Assembly (NCBI GenBank): GCA_002733805.1
Contig: NVXG01000008.1
Location: 1-64,000 of the forward strand
Reading direction: 5' to 3'
Origin: Robiginitomaculum sp.
Lineage (GTDB): Bacteria; Pseudomonadota; Alphaproteobacteria; Caulobacterales; Maricaulaceae
Length of the DNA stretch: 64,000 bases
The notes under the pieces are model-generated. The model was given only the letters and a program-made list of their open reading frames with translations, made no database searches and was not told where the DNA came from. How positions within the stretch are numbered: the stretch's first letter is position 1; every line of letters starts with the position of its first letter. A program made the translations under genes and the position numbers. Shown piece after piece: positions 7,998 to 17,262 of this stretch.

Positions 7998-10137
7998 ACA
8001 CCCGGCCCTGCCCGATTTTTCAAACATTGACCTTACGGCCACTGCCGCGCCGGGCCTCGAAGCCTCAAGCGAATCTCATACCGGTGCCGAAGGCATCCCC
8101 ATTGCTTGCGCCTATGGACCCAACTGCCGAGCGGCGCGCGTTACAACGGACTTTCCGGGCGCAGCACCTTTTGTGCGTGGCCCCTACCCGACTATGTATG
8201 TGCAGCGCCCTTGGACCATTCGCCAATATGCCGGCTTTTCAACGGCCGAGGACTCAAACGCATTTTACCGGCGGAACCTAGCCGCTGGGCAAAAGGGCCT
8301 TTCCATTGCCTTTGATCTGGCCACCCATCGCGGCTACGATTCGGATCACCCAAGGGTCAAAGGTGATGTGGGCATGGCCGGGGTGGCGATCGACAGCCTG
8401 CTCGACATGCGTATTTTGTTTGACCGGATCCCGTTGGATAAAATGTCGGTTTCGATGACCATGAATGGCGCGGTTTTGCCCATCATGGCGCTATATATCG
8501 CTGCGGCTCGTGAACAAGGTGTTGCAACCCAATCGCTGTCTGGCACCATACAGAACGATATTTTGAAAGAGTTCATGGTGCGGAACACCTATATTTACCC
8601 GCCAAAACCCAGCATGCGAATTGTCTCTGATATCTTTGCCTACACGGCCAAGCACATGCCCAAGTTCAATTCGATCTCGATTTCGGGCTATCATATGCAA
8701 GAAGCCGGAGCCAGCACCGACCTGGAACTCGCCTATACCTTGGCCGATGGCATTGCCTATGTCCGGACCGGAATAAAAGCTGGACTGAAAGTCGATGAAT
8801 TTGCGCCCCGCTTGAGTTTTTTCTTTGGTATTGGTACCAATTATTTCTTTGAAATTGCCAAATTGCGGGCGGCACGTTTGCTCTGGGCCAACTTGATGCA
8901 ACAACATTTTGAACCCAAAAATCCAAAATCTTTAAGTTTACGAACCCATTGCCAAACCTCAGGTTGGTCCTTGAGCGCAACAGACGTGTTTAACAATGTG
9001 GTGCGAACCAATATCGAGGCTATGGCGGCGGTCGATGGTCACACCCAATCCTTGCATACCAATTCACTCGACGAAGCATTGGCCTTACCCACTGATTTTT
9101 CGGCCGGGATTGCCCGCAACACCCAATTGTTCCTGCAAACCGAGGCTGGATTAACCGATTGTATTGATCCGTGGGGTGGATCGTATTTTGTCGAAAAACT
9201 GACCGATGATCTAGCGGCGCGGGCCATGGTACACATCGAAGAAATTGAAAAACTGGGCGGCATGGAACAAGCCATCACGCAAGGCCTGCCCAAACGGCGC
9301 ATTGAAGAGGCTGCAACCCACACCCAAGGCAAAATTGACAGCGGTCAGCAAATTATTGTCGGGGTAAACCGCTATCGTCCTGATCAGGAACAGGCCATTC
9401 CCGTCTTAAAAGTGGATAATAACAAGGTTCGCACCACGCAGATCGAGCGTTTGCGCCAATTGCGAAGTGAACGAGACGAGCCGCAAGTCAAGCTGGCCTT
9501 GCAAGCCCTGACCATGGCCGCAAAAGACGGAACAGGTAATTTGCTGGAACTGGCGGTTACCGCCGCCGCCAATTTTGCCAGTGTTGGCGAAATATCCAGC
9601 GCACTGGAAACCGTATGGGGTCGTTACAAAACCAGCCCACAAACGGTTCGCGGAATATACGCGAACGAAACCCGCAATGACCCACGAGCCCGCCAAGCCA
9701 AAAAAAAAGCCGATGAGTTCACGTCTGCACAGGGTAGAAAGCCTCGGATATTGGTCGCAAAAATGGGTCAGGATGGCCATGATCGCGGCCAAAAAGTCGT
9801 AGCTTCCGCCTTCCTCGATCTGGGCTGGGATGTGATCACCGGCCCGCTATTTCAGACCCCGCAAGAAGCTGCCGATTTGGCGATTGCAGAAAATGTCGAT
9901 GTGATCGGAGCCTCATCACTGGCCGCTGGGCATCTGACTTTGGTGCCTGCCTTAACCCAAACCTTGCAGGATGCCGGGCGATCTGACATTCATATCGTCG
10001 TGGGTGGCGTAATTCCGCCAGATGACATCGAGGAATTGCGAAACATGGGCGCCACCGAAATCTTTTTGCCAGGGACCATATTGTCCGAGGCGGCCTTGTC
10101 GTTGGTCCAACGTCTGTTGCGGCGGCCCAACCAATGA
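7990..10137 (+). CDS. mutB: Methylmalonyl-CoA mutase large (alpha) subunit
   Basis: Catalytic subunit of the B12-dependent mutase that feeds propionyl-CoA carbon into the TCA cycle as succinyl-CoA. The ATG at 7990, inside the mutA end, gives 715 residues, the family length. Substrate-binding signatures are visible: [20 protein letters not shown] (about 55-75), [16 protein letters not shown] (about 105-120) and [12 protein letters not shown] (about 230). The cobalamin domain carries [12 protein letters not shown], with the lower-ligand His at residue 597. A complete mutase is therefore encoded by mutA plus mutB. Epimerase and the MeaB chaperone are not in this window. The stop overlaps thrB by four bases. 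Confidence 0.97.
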   Translation: MSRHPALPDFSNIDLTATAAPGLEASSESHTGAEGIPIACAYGPNCRAARVTTDFPGAAPFVRGPYPTMYVQRPWTIRQYAGFSTAEDSNAFYRRNLAAGQKGLSIAFDLATHRGYDSDHPRVKGDVGMAGVAIDSLLDMRILFDRIPLDKMSVSMTMNGAVLPIMALYIAAAREQGVATQSLSGTIQNDILKEFMVRNTYIYPPKPSMRIVSDIFAYTAKHMPKFNSISISGYHMQEAGASTDLELAYTLADGIAYVRTGIKAGLKVDEFAPRLSFFFGIGTNYFFEIAKLRAARLLWANLMQQHFEPKNPKSLSLRTHCQTSGWSLSATDVFNNVVRTNIEAMAAVDGHTQSLHTNSLDEALALPTDFSAGIARNTQLFLQTEAGLTDCIDPWGGSYFVEKLTDDLAARAMVHIEEIEKLGGMEQAITQGLPKRRIEEAATHTQGKIDSGQQIIVGVNRYRPDQEQAIPVLKVDNNKVRTTQIERLRQLRSERDEPQVKLALQALTMAAKDGTGNLLELAVTAAANFASVGEISSALETVWGRYKTSPQTVRGIYANETRNDPRARQAKKKADEFTSAQGRKPRILVAKMGQDGHDRGQKVVASAFLDLGWDVITGPLFQTPQEAADLAIAENVDVIGASSLAAGHLTLVPALTQTLQDAGRSDIHIVVGGVIPPDDIEELRNMGATEIFLPGTILSEAALSLVQRLLRRPNQ

Positions 10138-11069
10138 GTATCCAACAAACCATTGCCGAGGCACCGGCCAGTGTGGCTAATCTAGCGGTCGGATTTGATA
10201 TTCTGGGCGCAGCCTTTGCCGGCTGCAAGGATCGGGTCATTGCTACGCGCACAACAACCAAAGAAGTTACATTGGGGCAAGTCAGTGGGTTGATGGATCG
10301 TTTGCCGAACGGTGTTCAGGAAAATACCGCCCTACGCGGCGCGGCGGCTCTCCTGCAAAACCAAGGCAATCCGTTCGGCGTGCAGATTGATATTGAAAAA
10401 AACATCCCCAAAAGTGCCGGATTGGGTGGCTCGGCTGCTTCCAGTGTGGCCGCTGTGTTGGCGGTCAACGCCTTGTTGGATCAACCGCTCGGCACACAGG
10501 ATTTGTTTGCCTTTGCACTGGAAGGCGAACGAGCTTCTTCCGATCCGCCGCCAGCCGATAATGTTGCCGCCTGCTTGTATGGGGGTCTGATCATGCTGGT
10601 GCCCGGCGGTCAGGGGCAGATCATTCAACTACCCGCACCAACAGGAGTTGAATGTCTGGTTTTTCACCCTGATTTGGAAATTGAAACCGGGACAAGCCGC
10701 AATGCCCTGCGCCCGGACGTGCCCTTGCCCCAAACCATTGATTTTGCGGCGCATCTCTCGGCTTTTACGGCTGCATGCTTTCAAAAAAATATCCCACTAT
10801 TCCGCCAAATCATGCGCGATATTTTGATCGAACCACAACGGGCCAGCGGTATCCCGCCTTTGGCGATTGTGCAAAACGCCGCACGAAGCGCCGGGGCCAT
10901 TTCTTGCGGTATATCCGGCAGCGGACCCAGTATTTTTGCTTGGGTGGAAACCAAACAGCGCAAAGCCGTAGAAACCGCCATGGCGCAAGCCTTTGTTCAA
11001 TCCGGCATCAAGGCCAAAGCGTATGCTTCGGGTCTTGCCACCCCACCAGCCAGCGTGATTTCCTCATGA
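10134..11069 (+). CDS. thrB: Homoserine kinase (GHMP type)
   Basis: Phosphorylates L-homoserine for threonine synthesis. The 311-residue GHMP-kinase fold is shown by the N-terminal [19 protein letters not shown], the ATP loop [18 protein letters not shown] (about residues 90-107) and the C-terminal [14 protein letters not shown] motif. ATGA overlap with mutB at the start and with thrC at the end puts all four genes in one translationally coupled unit. The GHMP type differs from the choline-kinase-like ThrB2 found in many alphaproteobacteria, which makes this copy notable for the class. Confidence 0.95.
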   Translation: MSIQQTIAEAPASVANLAVGFDILGAAFAGCKDRVIATRTTTKEVTLGQVSGLMDRLPNGVQENTALRGAAALLQNQGNPFGVQIDIEKNIPKSAGLGGSAASSVAAVLAVNALLDQPLGTQDLFAFALEGERASSDPPPADNVAACLYGGLIMLVPGGQGQIIQLPAPTGVECLVFHPDLEIETGTSRNALRPDVPLPQTIDFAAHLSAFTAACFQKNIPLFRQIMRDILIEPQRASGIPPLAIVQNAARSAGAISCGISGSGPSIFAWVETKQRKAVETAMAQAFVQSGIKAKAYASGLATPPASVISS

Positions 11070-12334
11070 AGTTTGTTAGCACTCGCGGTTCAGCCCCGAA
11101 AATCCCGGCATCAGCCGCCATTTCCGCCGGAATTGCCCCAGATGGCGGGCTATATGTGCCGAAAACTTTCCCGCAGTTTGTCGTCGATGATTTTGATGGT
11201 CTGTCGTCCCTCGCCCAATTTGCCAACCGATTATTCATTCCATTTTTTGAAGGTGACAAACTGGCCGGTTCGCTGGCGCAAATCTGTGATTCATCACTTG
11301 ATTTTGCCGTTCCGGTGCAATCGGTAACTCATGATCTGGATGTGTTGGAATTGTTCCATGGGCCAACTGCCGCCTTCAAAGATTTCGGAGCGCGGTTTTT
11401 AGCCCAGTGCATTGATCATATGGCCAGCGAAAAACAGCAAACTATATTGGTGGCAACCTCCGGCGATACAGGTGGCGCGGTAGGCTGCGCCTTTGAGAAA
11501 TCCAAACATGCCCGCGTGGTTATCTTATACCCCAAGGGGCGAGTTTCTCCATTTCAACAACACCAGCTAACTTGCTGGGGAAACAATGTAAAAGCATTGG
11601 AAATTCATGGGGATTTTGATGATTGCCAAATTTTGGTCAAACAAGCCTTTGCCGATGAAGACCTCACCTGCCAACACCATTTAGGCTCGGCAAACTCGAT
11701 CAATGTCGCTCGATTGCTTCCGCAAATGAGCTATTACGCCTTTACGGCGATTAGGCATTTCAAGAAGACCGGGCAATTGGCTAATTATGTGATCCCGACC
11801 GGCAATATGGGCAATGGCATGGCCTGTTTATGGGCCAGAGCCTGCGGATTACCGATTGGTCGCGTGGTGTTTGCGATCAATGCCAACCGCACTTTATTCG
11901 ATTTTTTCGTCACCGGAAAACTAACACCGCAGCCCTCGGTTTCCACCTTGGCTAATGCGATGGATGTGGGCAATCCAAGTAATTTCGAACGCTACGCCAA
12001 TTTGAACCCTTTGACGGCTGAAAACACCCAATGCCTGATGATCTCGGATCAACAGATCAAACACCGGATTTCCGACGATTTTGTCAGCTATGACCAAACA
12101 TGGTGCCCGCATACGGCATGTGCGGCTGAAAGCTGGCGGCAATTATCAGCCGATGACCGACGAAAGCACTGGTATCTGGTCGCAACCGCCCACCCGTACA
12201 AATTCCGCGAAGTGGTGGAGCCATTGATTGGCGAAACCATTGCACCGCCCCCGGCCATGCAAAGCATTTTGGATCGGACCACCCATAAAACTACTATTCG
12301 GGCTAATCTGGGTGCGCTGATTGCTCAATTATAG
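11066..12334 (+). CDS. thrC: Threonine synthase
   Basis: PLP enzyme making threonine from O-phosphohomoserine. The start is the ATG at 11066, within the thrB stop ([30 protein letters not shown] over the first residues), giving 422 residues. The PLP lysine lies in HGPTAAFKDFGARF (about residue 105), followed by the ATSGDTGGAVGCAF phosphate-binding loop and GSANSINVARLLPQ. This is the longer ThrC class usual in proteobacteria. It is the last gene of the mutA-mutB-thrB-thrC unit and converges on the I78 lipoprotein gene with an 11-base gap. Confidence 0.96.
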   Translation: MKFVSTRGSAPKIPASAAISAGIAPDGGLYVPKTFPQFVVDDFDGLSSLAQFANRLFIPFFEGDKLAGSLAQICDSSLDFAVPVQSVTHDLDVLELFHGPTAAFKDFGARFLAQCIDHMASEKQQTILVATSGDTGGAVGCAFEKSKHARVVILYPKGRVSPFQQHQLTCWGNNVKALEIHGDFDDCQILVKQAFADEDLTCQHHLGSANSINVARLLPQMSYYAFTAIRHFKKTGQLANYVIPTGNMGNGMACLWARACGLPIGRVVFAINANRTLFDFFVTGKLTPQPSVSTLANAMDVGNPSNFERYANLNPLTAENTQCLMISDQQIKHRISDDFVSYDQTWCPHTACAAESWRQLSADDRRKHWYLVATAHPYKFREVVEPLIGETIAPPPAMQSILDRTTHKTTIRANLGALIAQL

Positions 12335-12345
12335 GGTTTACAAAC

Positions 12346-12786
12346 TCACCCGCACCAAAGCCGGCCAATAATGCCCTGTTTGGTAATGTCAAAATTCAAA
12401 CGCTGCGCACTATAATCTTGCGTAACCGCCTGCCCCGGCCAAATAATCCGGATCGGCTGTTTGAAGCGCATGGCATTTAATGCGGATAAGGGTTGCCCCT
12501 GCAAATGGGCAATTTGACCTGCGCCGCAGGTATAGACATCGCCCGGTGCAGGCCGAAACCCGATAACATCAACCGGCCTAGATTCCATGGGACGCGCAAC
12601 CGGACGTAACACGGGATTTGGTGGAGCAACAGGTTTTGGAGGCGCGACTACTTTGGTCGGCTTTGGTTTGCTACCAAACCGGCCCCCATAGACCTCAGAG
12701 CGTTCTTGCGGGGTCAGGCACCCGGACAACCCTAGCGATAACCCCAAAACCATTGCTGCGACGATTTGCATACGAGGTTGGGACAT
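12346..12786 (-). CDS. Lipoprotein with peptidase inhibitor I78 domain
   Basis: 146 residues from the ATG at 12784-12786, which has GGAG six bases upstream. A lipoprotein signal (MQIVAAMVLGLSLGLSGC, lipobox LSGC) is followed by a proline/lysine/valine-rich linker (about residues 40-75). The C-terminal domain starts CGAGQIAHLQGQPL and ends with TQDYSAQRLNFDI...GRLWCG. The paired cysteines and the RLNFDI segment are the marks of the I78 family of small serine-protease inhibitors related to potato inhibitor I. It probably sits in the periplasm on a lipid anchor; the protease target is unknown. Third gene of the pepA-holC unit. Confidence 0.85.
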   Translation of the reverse strand: MSQPRMQIVAAMVLGLSLGLSGCLTPQERSEVYGGRFGSKPKPTKVVAPPKPVAPPNPVLRPVARPMESRPVDVIGFRPAPGDVYTCGAGQIAHLQGQPLSALNAMRFKQPIRIIWPGQAVTQDYSAQRLNFDITKQGIIGRLWCG

Positions 12787-12805
12787 GAGCATCTCCGGGT
12801 TCGGG

Positions 12806-13258
12806 TTAAGCCTTGTTCTCCCATGTACCTGATTCGCTCTGTTTCCAGTAGCGCACAGATTGATCATTGCCTTTTGCAACTTTCCAGACAGCACGAGCGT
12901 GCTGTACGGCTTCGGCATCGGCTCCGTCAAATAACAAGATCACCCGCTCAAACTCGGGGAAATCCTCTGGGTTGGCGCCATCCAGCAAAAAAACGACATT
13001 GGCTTGGTTTTCATTAGCCGTCCCAGTGGTCAATAAGATTGGTTGTCGATCGGCTCTGGGCGCACTGGAAACACCATGGGCCAGAAAGCTATCATCGCGA
13101 AATTGCCACAAATGCTGATCCAGCCAATCCAGACGTTCCTGATCTGGACTGCTGATCAATGCACGCCAATTGTTAGCCAGTGTTTTTTCCAGCAGAGATG
13201 GCAGGACTTGATCCAGCGAAGCACGTTCTAAATGGTAAAACCAAAGCTCCACAGGCAA
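12806..13258 (-). CDS. holC: DNA polymerase III chi subunit
   Basis: The chi subunit links the clamp loader to single-strand binding protein. The 150-residue product has the family opening (VELWFYHLERASLDQVLPSLLEKTL), the WRALISSPDQERLDWLDQHLW strand-helix, and the LLTTGTANENQANVVFLLDGA and VILLFDGADAEAVQHAR core. The likely start is TTG at 13256-13258 with GGAAAG nearby; GTG two codons further in is an alternative. It lies nine bases after pepA, the same pairing seen in many proteobacteria. Confidence 0.93.
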   Translation of the reverse strand: MPVELWFYHLERASLDQVLPSLLEKTLANNWRALISSPDQERLDWLDQHLWQFRDDSFLAHGVSSAPRADRQPILLTTGTANENQANVVFLLDGANPEDFPEFERVILLFDGADAEAVQHARAVWKVAKGNDQSVRYWKQSESGTWENKA

Positions 13259-13267
13259 ATCTTTCCA

Positions 13268-14740
13268 TCAGCTTTCGTGCGAATCCGCAATAAAGCGATC
13301 CAGCAGACGCACCCCGAACCCGGTAGCCCAAACCGACTCGCGCGGGTCTCTACGTTTGTCTTTCCAGGCCATTCCGGCAATATCGATATGCGCCCAAGGC
13401 ACATCGCCGACAAACCGTTTCAAGAACTGCGCCGCCGTGATGGACCCAGCGGTTGGCCCACCAATGTTTTTCATATCGGCATTGGGCGTGTCGATCAATC
13501 CGTCATAGCCAGAACCCAGCGGCAAACGCCAAACCGGCTCACCAGAAGCCAGACCGGCCTGAGTGATGTCTTGAGCCAATCCATCATCATTCGAAAACAG
13601 CCCAGCATTTTCATGGCCCAAGGAGACAATGATCGCCCCGGTCAGTGTGGCCAGATTGATGATCCGCGCTGGCTTGAAACTGGTAATGCCATACCAAAGC
13701 GCATCAACCAGAACCAGGCGACCTTCGGCATCGGTGTTTTGCACCTCAATGGTCTGTCCATCGGCTGATGTAATGATGTCTCCGGGTCGCGTGGCCAGCG
13801 CATCCGGCATATTTTCAGTTAAGCCAATGATTCCAATGACATTGGCTTTCGCTTTACGCCCAGCCAGTGAGCGCATGGCACCGGTAACTGCCGCAGCGCC
13901 GCCCATATCGCCTTTCATATCCCACATACCATTGCCGGGTTTTAGAGAAATCCCGCCGGTGTCAAAGGTTACACCCTTGCCGACCAGTACCACCGGCGCA
14001 TCGCCTTTATTGCCGCCGTTCCATTTCATAATGGCCAGTCTGGAGCCGTATTTTGAACCAGCACCAACGCTGAGCAATGCATTCATGCCCAGCTTGCTCA
14101 TGTCTTTTTCGTCGAGGATTTCAATTTCAAGACCAACACTTTGCAGATCGCGCACCCGATCGGCAAAACTTTCAGGATGAATCACATTGCCCGGCTCTGA
14201 AACCAACTCACGGGCCAGATAAACCCCCTCGGCCAGCTCATTCAACGGTGTAAATCTGGTTTTGGCATCACCATGGTTGGCGCCAGCAATCCGGATTGTG
14301 GTGACCGACGGCTTTTTGTTTTCTTTCATGGTGGTTCGGTGTTGATCAAACCGAAACGCCGCCAACTTGGCTCCAAACGCAATCCTCGCCGCATTGGCCC
14401 CGTCCAGATCACCAACCACAAAAGTAATGGCCGTGACCCCTGAACTAATCAGCTTTTGCATCACACCGGCCCCAAAGCGCTCCCACGCCAGTTCCATATC
14501 GGCTTTTTTCTCCCCAATACCGGCAATGATCACCCGATCTGCGGCAATTCCGGCCGGGGCCAGCACTTCAAGAATTTGGCCGGTCTGACCATCAAACCGG
14601 GCGCTTGAAATGGCTTTACGCAAGGCACCATTCGTAGCGCCATCGATTACATCTGCTGCATCAGAGGTCTTGTTCCCATCATAAACCGCCACGCAAACGG
14701 CACCACTTTGATCAATGTTTTTTGTGAATTCAATTTTCAT
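13268..14740 (-). CDS. pepA: Leucyl aminopeptidase (M17 family, PepA)
   Basis: Cytosolic dizinc aminopeptidase. The ATG at 14738-14740 (MKIEFTKNIDQSG) gives 490 residues; the longer open frame upstream reads into the lptF promoter region and is rejected. Catalytic signatures are visible: VGKGVTFDTGGISLKPGNGMWDMKGDM (broken here only by its length) supplies the metal-binding Lys and Asp residues, and NTDAEGRLVL begins at residue 335. The C terminus ends with the usual WATGFGVRLLDRFI segment. It is divergent from lptF and heads a leftward unit with holC and the I78 lipoprotein. Confidence 0.96.
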   Translation of the reverse strand: MKIEFTKNIDQSGAVCVAVYDGNKTSDAADVIDGATNGALRKAISSARFDGQTGQILEVLAPAGIAADRVIIAGIGEKKADMELAWERFGAGVMQKLISSGVTAITFVVGDLDGANAARIAFGAKLAAFRFDQHRTTMKENKKPSVTTIRIAGANHGDAKTRFTPLNELAEGVYLARELVSEPGNVIHPESFADRVRDLQSVGLEIEILDEKDMSKLGMNALLSVGAGSKYGSRLAIMKWNGGNKGDAPVVLVGKGVTFDTGGISLKPGNGMWDMKGDMGGAAAVTGAMRSLAGRKAKANVIGIIGLTENMPDALATRPGDIITSADGQTIEVQNTDAEGRLVLVDALWYGITSFKPARIINLATLTGAIIVSLGHENAGLFSNDDGLAQDITQAGLASGEPVWRLPLGSGYDGLIDTPNADMKNIGGPTAGSITAAQFLKRFVGDVPWAHIDIAGMAWKDKRRDPRESVWATGFGVRLLDRFIADSHES

Positions 14741-14923
14741 CTTTGATTTTCCAGAAATTCGATAATGGGTTGAAATTTGTCCAAATTCGCCTGAACGGTT
14801 TTGGTGATTGTAACTTGATGTGCTCTGGTGATAAGCATAACCCAACTAGTTCCTGTGCCTAGTGGGTTTCGAAGCAAATTCAGCAGAGAATCCTGCCGAC
14901 ACGTAAAAGCGGAAAAAGACGAA

Positions 14924-16036
14924 TTGACCTCACTTCAGTCCTATTTCTTCCGCAACATTTTACGGCCCATGCTGATTACTGCCATGATTATGGCAGCTTT
15001 AGCACTTTTGACCCAAAGCCTGTCCTCGATTGATCTGATCATTGAAAACCGGGCAAGTTTAATCGCATTTTTGAAGATCACCAGCTTGGCCCTGCCGCAG
15101 CTATTCTCGATTGTCTTACCCTTTGCCGTGTTTGTTTCTGTGGCCTTTGCCATACAGCGCCTACACACGGACAATGAGATCATGGTACTCTATGCGGCGG
15201 GCATGACCCAGTGGCAGGTAATCTCCCCGGTATTACGGGTGGTCAGCTTTGCGGTTTTGGTCAATTTAATTCTAAATCTGTTTGTGCAGCCTTTGGCGTT
15301 TCGATCCATGCGCGAAACCATTTATGACGTACGTTCAGATTTGGCCTCTTCCATTATCCGGCCCGGCGAATTTGTGTCTCCGGCAGTAAATTTAACCATC
15401 TTTGCCCGCGAATTGAGTAATGGCGTGATGCGCGATGTTTTGATTTATGATGGACGAGATCAGGAAAAACCCATTACGTTTTTGGCCAAATCCGGTGTAT
15501 TTGCCAATGTCTCCGACCGCCCGTCGATTACCCTGAACAATGCATCGCGCCAAAGCCTGTCCAGTGATGGCGTGCTGGAGTTTCTGGAATTTTCCAGCAC
15601 TTCATTCGAAATGACCGGCGTAATCGATCCACAGGGTGACCTTCTGTATAAATACTCTGACCGGTATATCAGCGAATTGTTCCATCCTGACCAGAATGAT
15701 TATTGGCAATTGGCCCATGTGGATGATCTGAAGGCCGAGGGTCATTACCGTCTGTCTTCGCCGCTTTATAACTTTGCGCTCTGCCTGTTGGCGTTAACCG
15801 CATTACTGGCCGGGGATATTAACAAAATGGGATATAGCCGCCGGTTAATCAGCTTTGGTGTGATCGCTCTGTTGGTGCGCCTCACTGGGTTTTCACTTGA
15901 ATCCGCTGCCGCCGATGCCCCGGCGCTGAACTCATTGCAATATATTCTACCCATTCTGGTGTGCGGAATATGTGGATACTTTCTGTTTCGGTCCAAACGG
16001 GTGCCGCCACCCACAGAATTGGCGCAGGTAAGTTGA
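14924..16036 (+). CDS. lptF: LPS export ABC transporter permease LptF
   Basis: One of the two permeases that, with LptB, extract lipopolysaccharide from the inner membrane. The protein has N-terminal spans, a large periplasmic beta-jellyroll-type domain in the middle (about residues 110-265) and C-terminal spans. The conserved coupling helix region is QRLHTDNEIMVLYAAGMTQWQ. The frame is open from a GTG at 14828, but the family normally starts just before the first amphipathic helix. I therefore favour the TTG at 14924 (LTSLQSYFFRNILRPML, GGA about ten bases upstream), giving 370 residues; this start is uncertain. Its stop overlaps the lptG start by one base. Confidence 0.92.
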   Translation: MTSLQSYFFRNILRPMLITAMIMAALALLTQSLSSIDLIIENRASLIAFLKITSLALPQLFSIVLPFAVFVSVAFAIQRLHTDNEIMVLYAAGMTQWQVISPVLRVVSFAVLVNLILNLFVQPLAFRSMRETIYDVRSDLASSIIRPGEFVSPAVNLTIFARELSNGVMRDVLIYDGRDQEKPITFLAKSGVFANVSDRPSITLNNASRQSLSSDGVLEFLEFSSTSFEMTGVIDPQGDLLYKYSDRYISELFHPDQNDYWQLAHVDDLKAEGHYRLSSPLYNFALCLLALTALLAGDINKMGYSRRLISFGVIALLVRLTGFSLESAAADAPALNSLQYILPILVCGICGYFLFRSKRVPPPTELAQVS

Positions 16037-17133
16037 TGACCCTTCTAAACCGATATTTATATGGGCAAACTTTACGCGGCATTTTGTTGGCGTTTGCCAT
16101 CATTATATCTTTGGTGGTTCTGGTCGATTATGTCGAATTGTCACGGCGTTTTGGATCGTTCGATCAGGTATCTTCCCTGACCATTTTACGGCTCACCGTA
16201 TTCAAAATGCCCCGCGTGATAGAGCAAACCCTGCCCTTCATTGTTTTATTTGGCGTGATGTGGAGCATGTTTGGCCTCAACCGACGCTCCGAATTAATTG
16301 CCATGCGAGCTGCCGGATTTTCCGCTTGGCGCTTTGCCACCCCGCCGACCGTAACCGCCGTAATCATCGGAATTTTTGGAGCCATTGCGCTAAATCCAAT
16401 TGCAGCCAATTTGAATGCCAAATTTGAAAATGAACGGGTCAATATTTCACGTAATGTGGGGGCGTCTTTTCGCAATAGCGGCGAAAGTATCTGGTTGCGC
16501 GAGGCCGTGGCCGAAGGTTCGCTGGTGATACATGCCAAAGATGCCATTGCCCGTGATGCCGAATTGCTCGATGTCACCTTTTATTATTACCAGATGGACC
16601 CAGACGGCATTCCGGTCTTCCTGAAACGCATTGATGCGGGCAAAGCCCAATTGCAAACCGATCATTGGCAATTGACCGGCGCCAGAGAAACCCGCCCCGG
16701 CGCCTTGCCCGAGCGTCATGGCAGTATCCAATTGCCCAGCAATCTTGATCCGGGTTCACTACTCGAATATCTGGCCGCGAGTTCGTCTTTATCTTTTTGG
16801 GATTTACCCGGAATGATTAAACAAACTCGCGCTGCAAAACTCGAAACAAAACGCTATGAATTGCAATGGAACCGATTGCTAGCGCTACCGCTTACCCTTG
16901 CCGCCATGGCGCTAATTGGTGCGTCGTTCAGTTTTCGTCTGACCCGGTTGGGCGGCACCTTTCGCATGGCAGCAACCGGTGGTGCCATCGGTTTTGCGCT
17001 CTATTTTGCGGCTGATCTCTTGCAGGCACTTGGCGCAACAGATGTCTTGCCGTCCTTTGTGGCTGTCTGGTCCGCACCGGCCTTTGTGTTTTTTACGGCT
17101 CTGGCTCGAATAACCATCATCGAGGATGGGTAA
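16036..17133 (+). CDS. lptG: LPS export ABC transporter permease LptG
   Basis: Partner of LptF in the LptB2FG complex. The ATG at 16036 overlaps the lptF stop (TGATG) and gives 365 residues beginning MTLLNRYLYGQTLRGI. It shows the same architecture as LptF: N-terminal spans, the cytoplasmic coupling segment NRRSELIAMRAAGFSAWRF, a periplasmic domain (about residues 130-265) and three C-terminal spans. The pair followed by lptD is a common alphaproteobacterial order. Confidence 0.95.
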   Translation: MTLLNRYLYGQTLRGILLAFAIIISLVVLVDYVELSRRFGSFDQVSSLTILRLTVFKMPRVIEQTLPFIVLFGVMWSMFGLNRRSELIAMRAAGFSAWRFATPPTVTAVIIGIFGAIALNPIAANLNAKFENERVNISRNVGASFRNSGESIWLREAVAEGSLVIHAKDAIARDAELLDVTFYYYQMDPDGIPVFLKRIDAGKAQLQTDHWQLTGARETRPGALPERHGSIQLPSNLDPGSLLEYLAASSSLSFWDLPGMIKQTRAAKLETKRYELQWNRLLALPLTLAAMALIGASFSFRLTRLGGTFRMAATGGAIGFALYFAADLLQALGATDVLPSFVAVWSAPAFVFFTALARITIIEDG

Positions 17134-17262
17134 AATCAAAGTTTGAACAAACACAAAATGCTGGTTGGCCTTTTGCGCTAACAAGGCCATATTGCGATTA
17201 GAATTTTTGGTGCCAGAGTCGATTTTCTGGAACTGCACGATAATAACCGGACACAGTACCTG

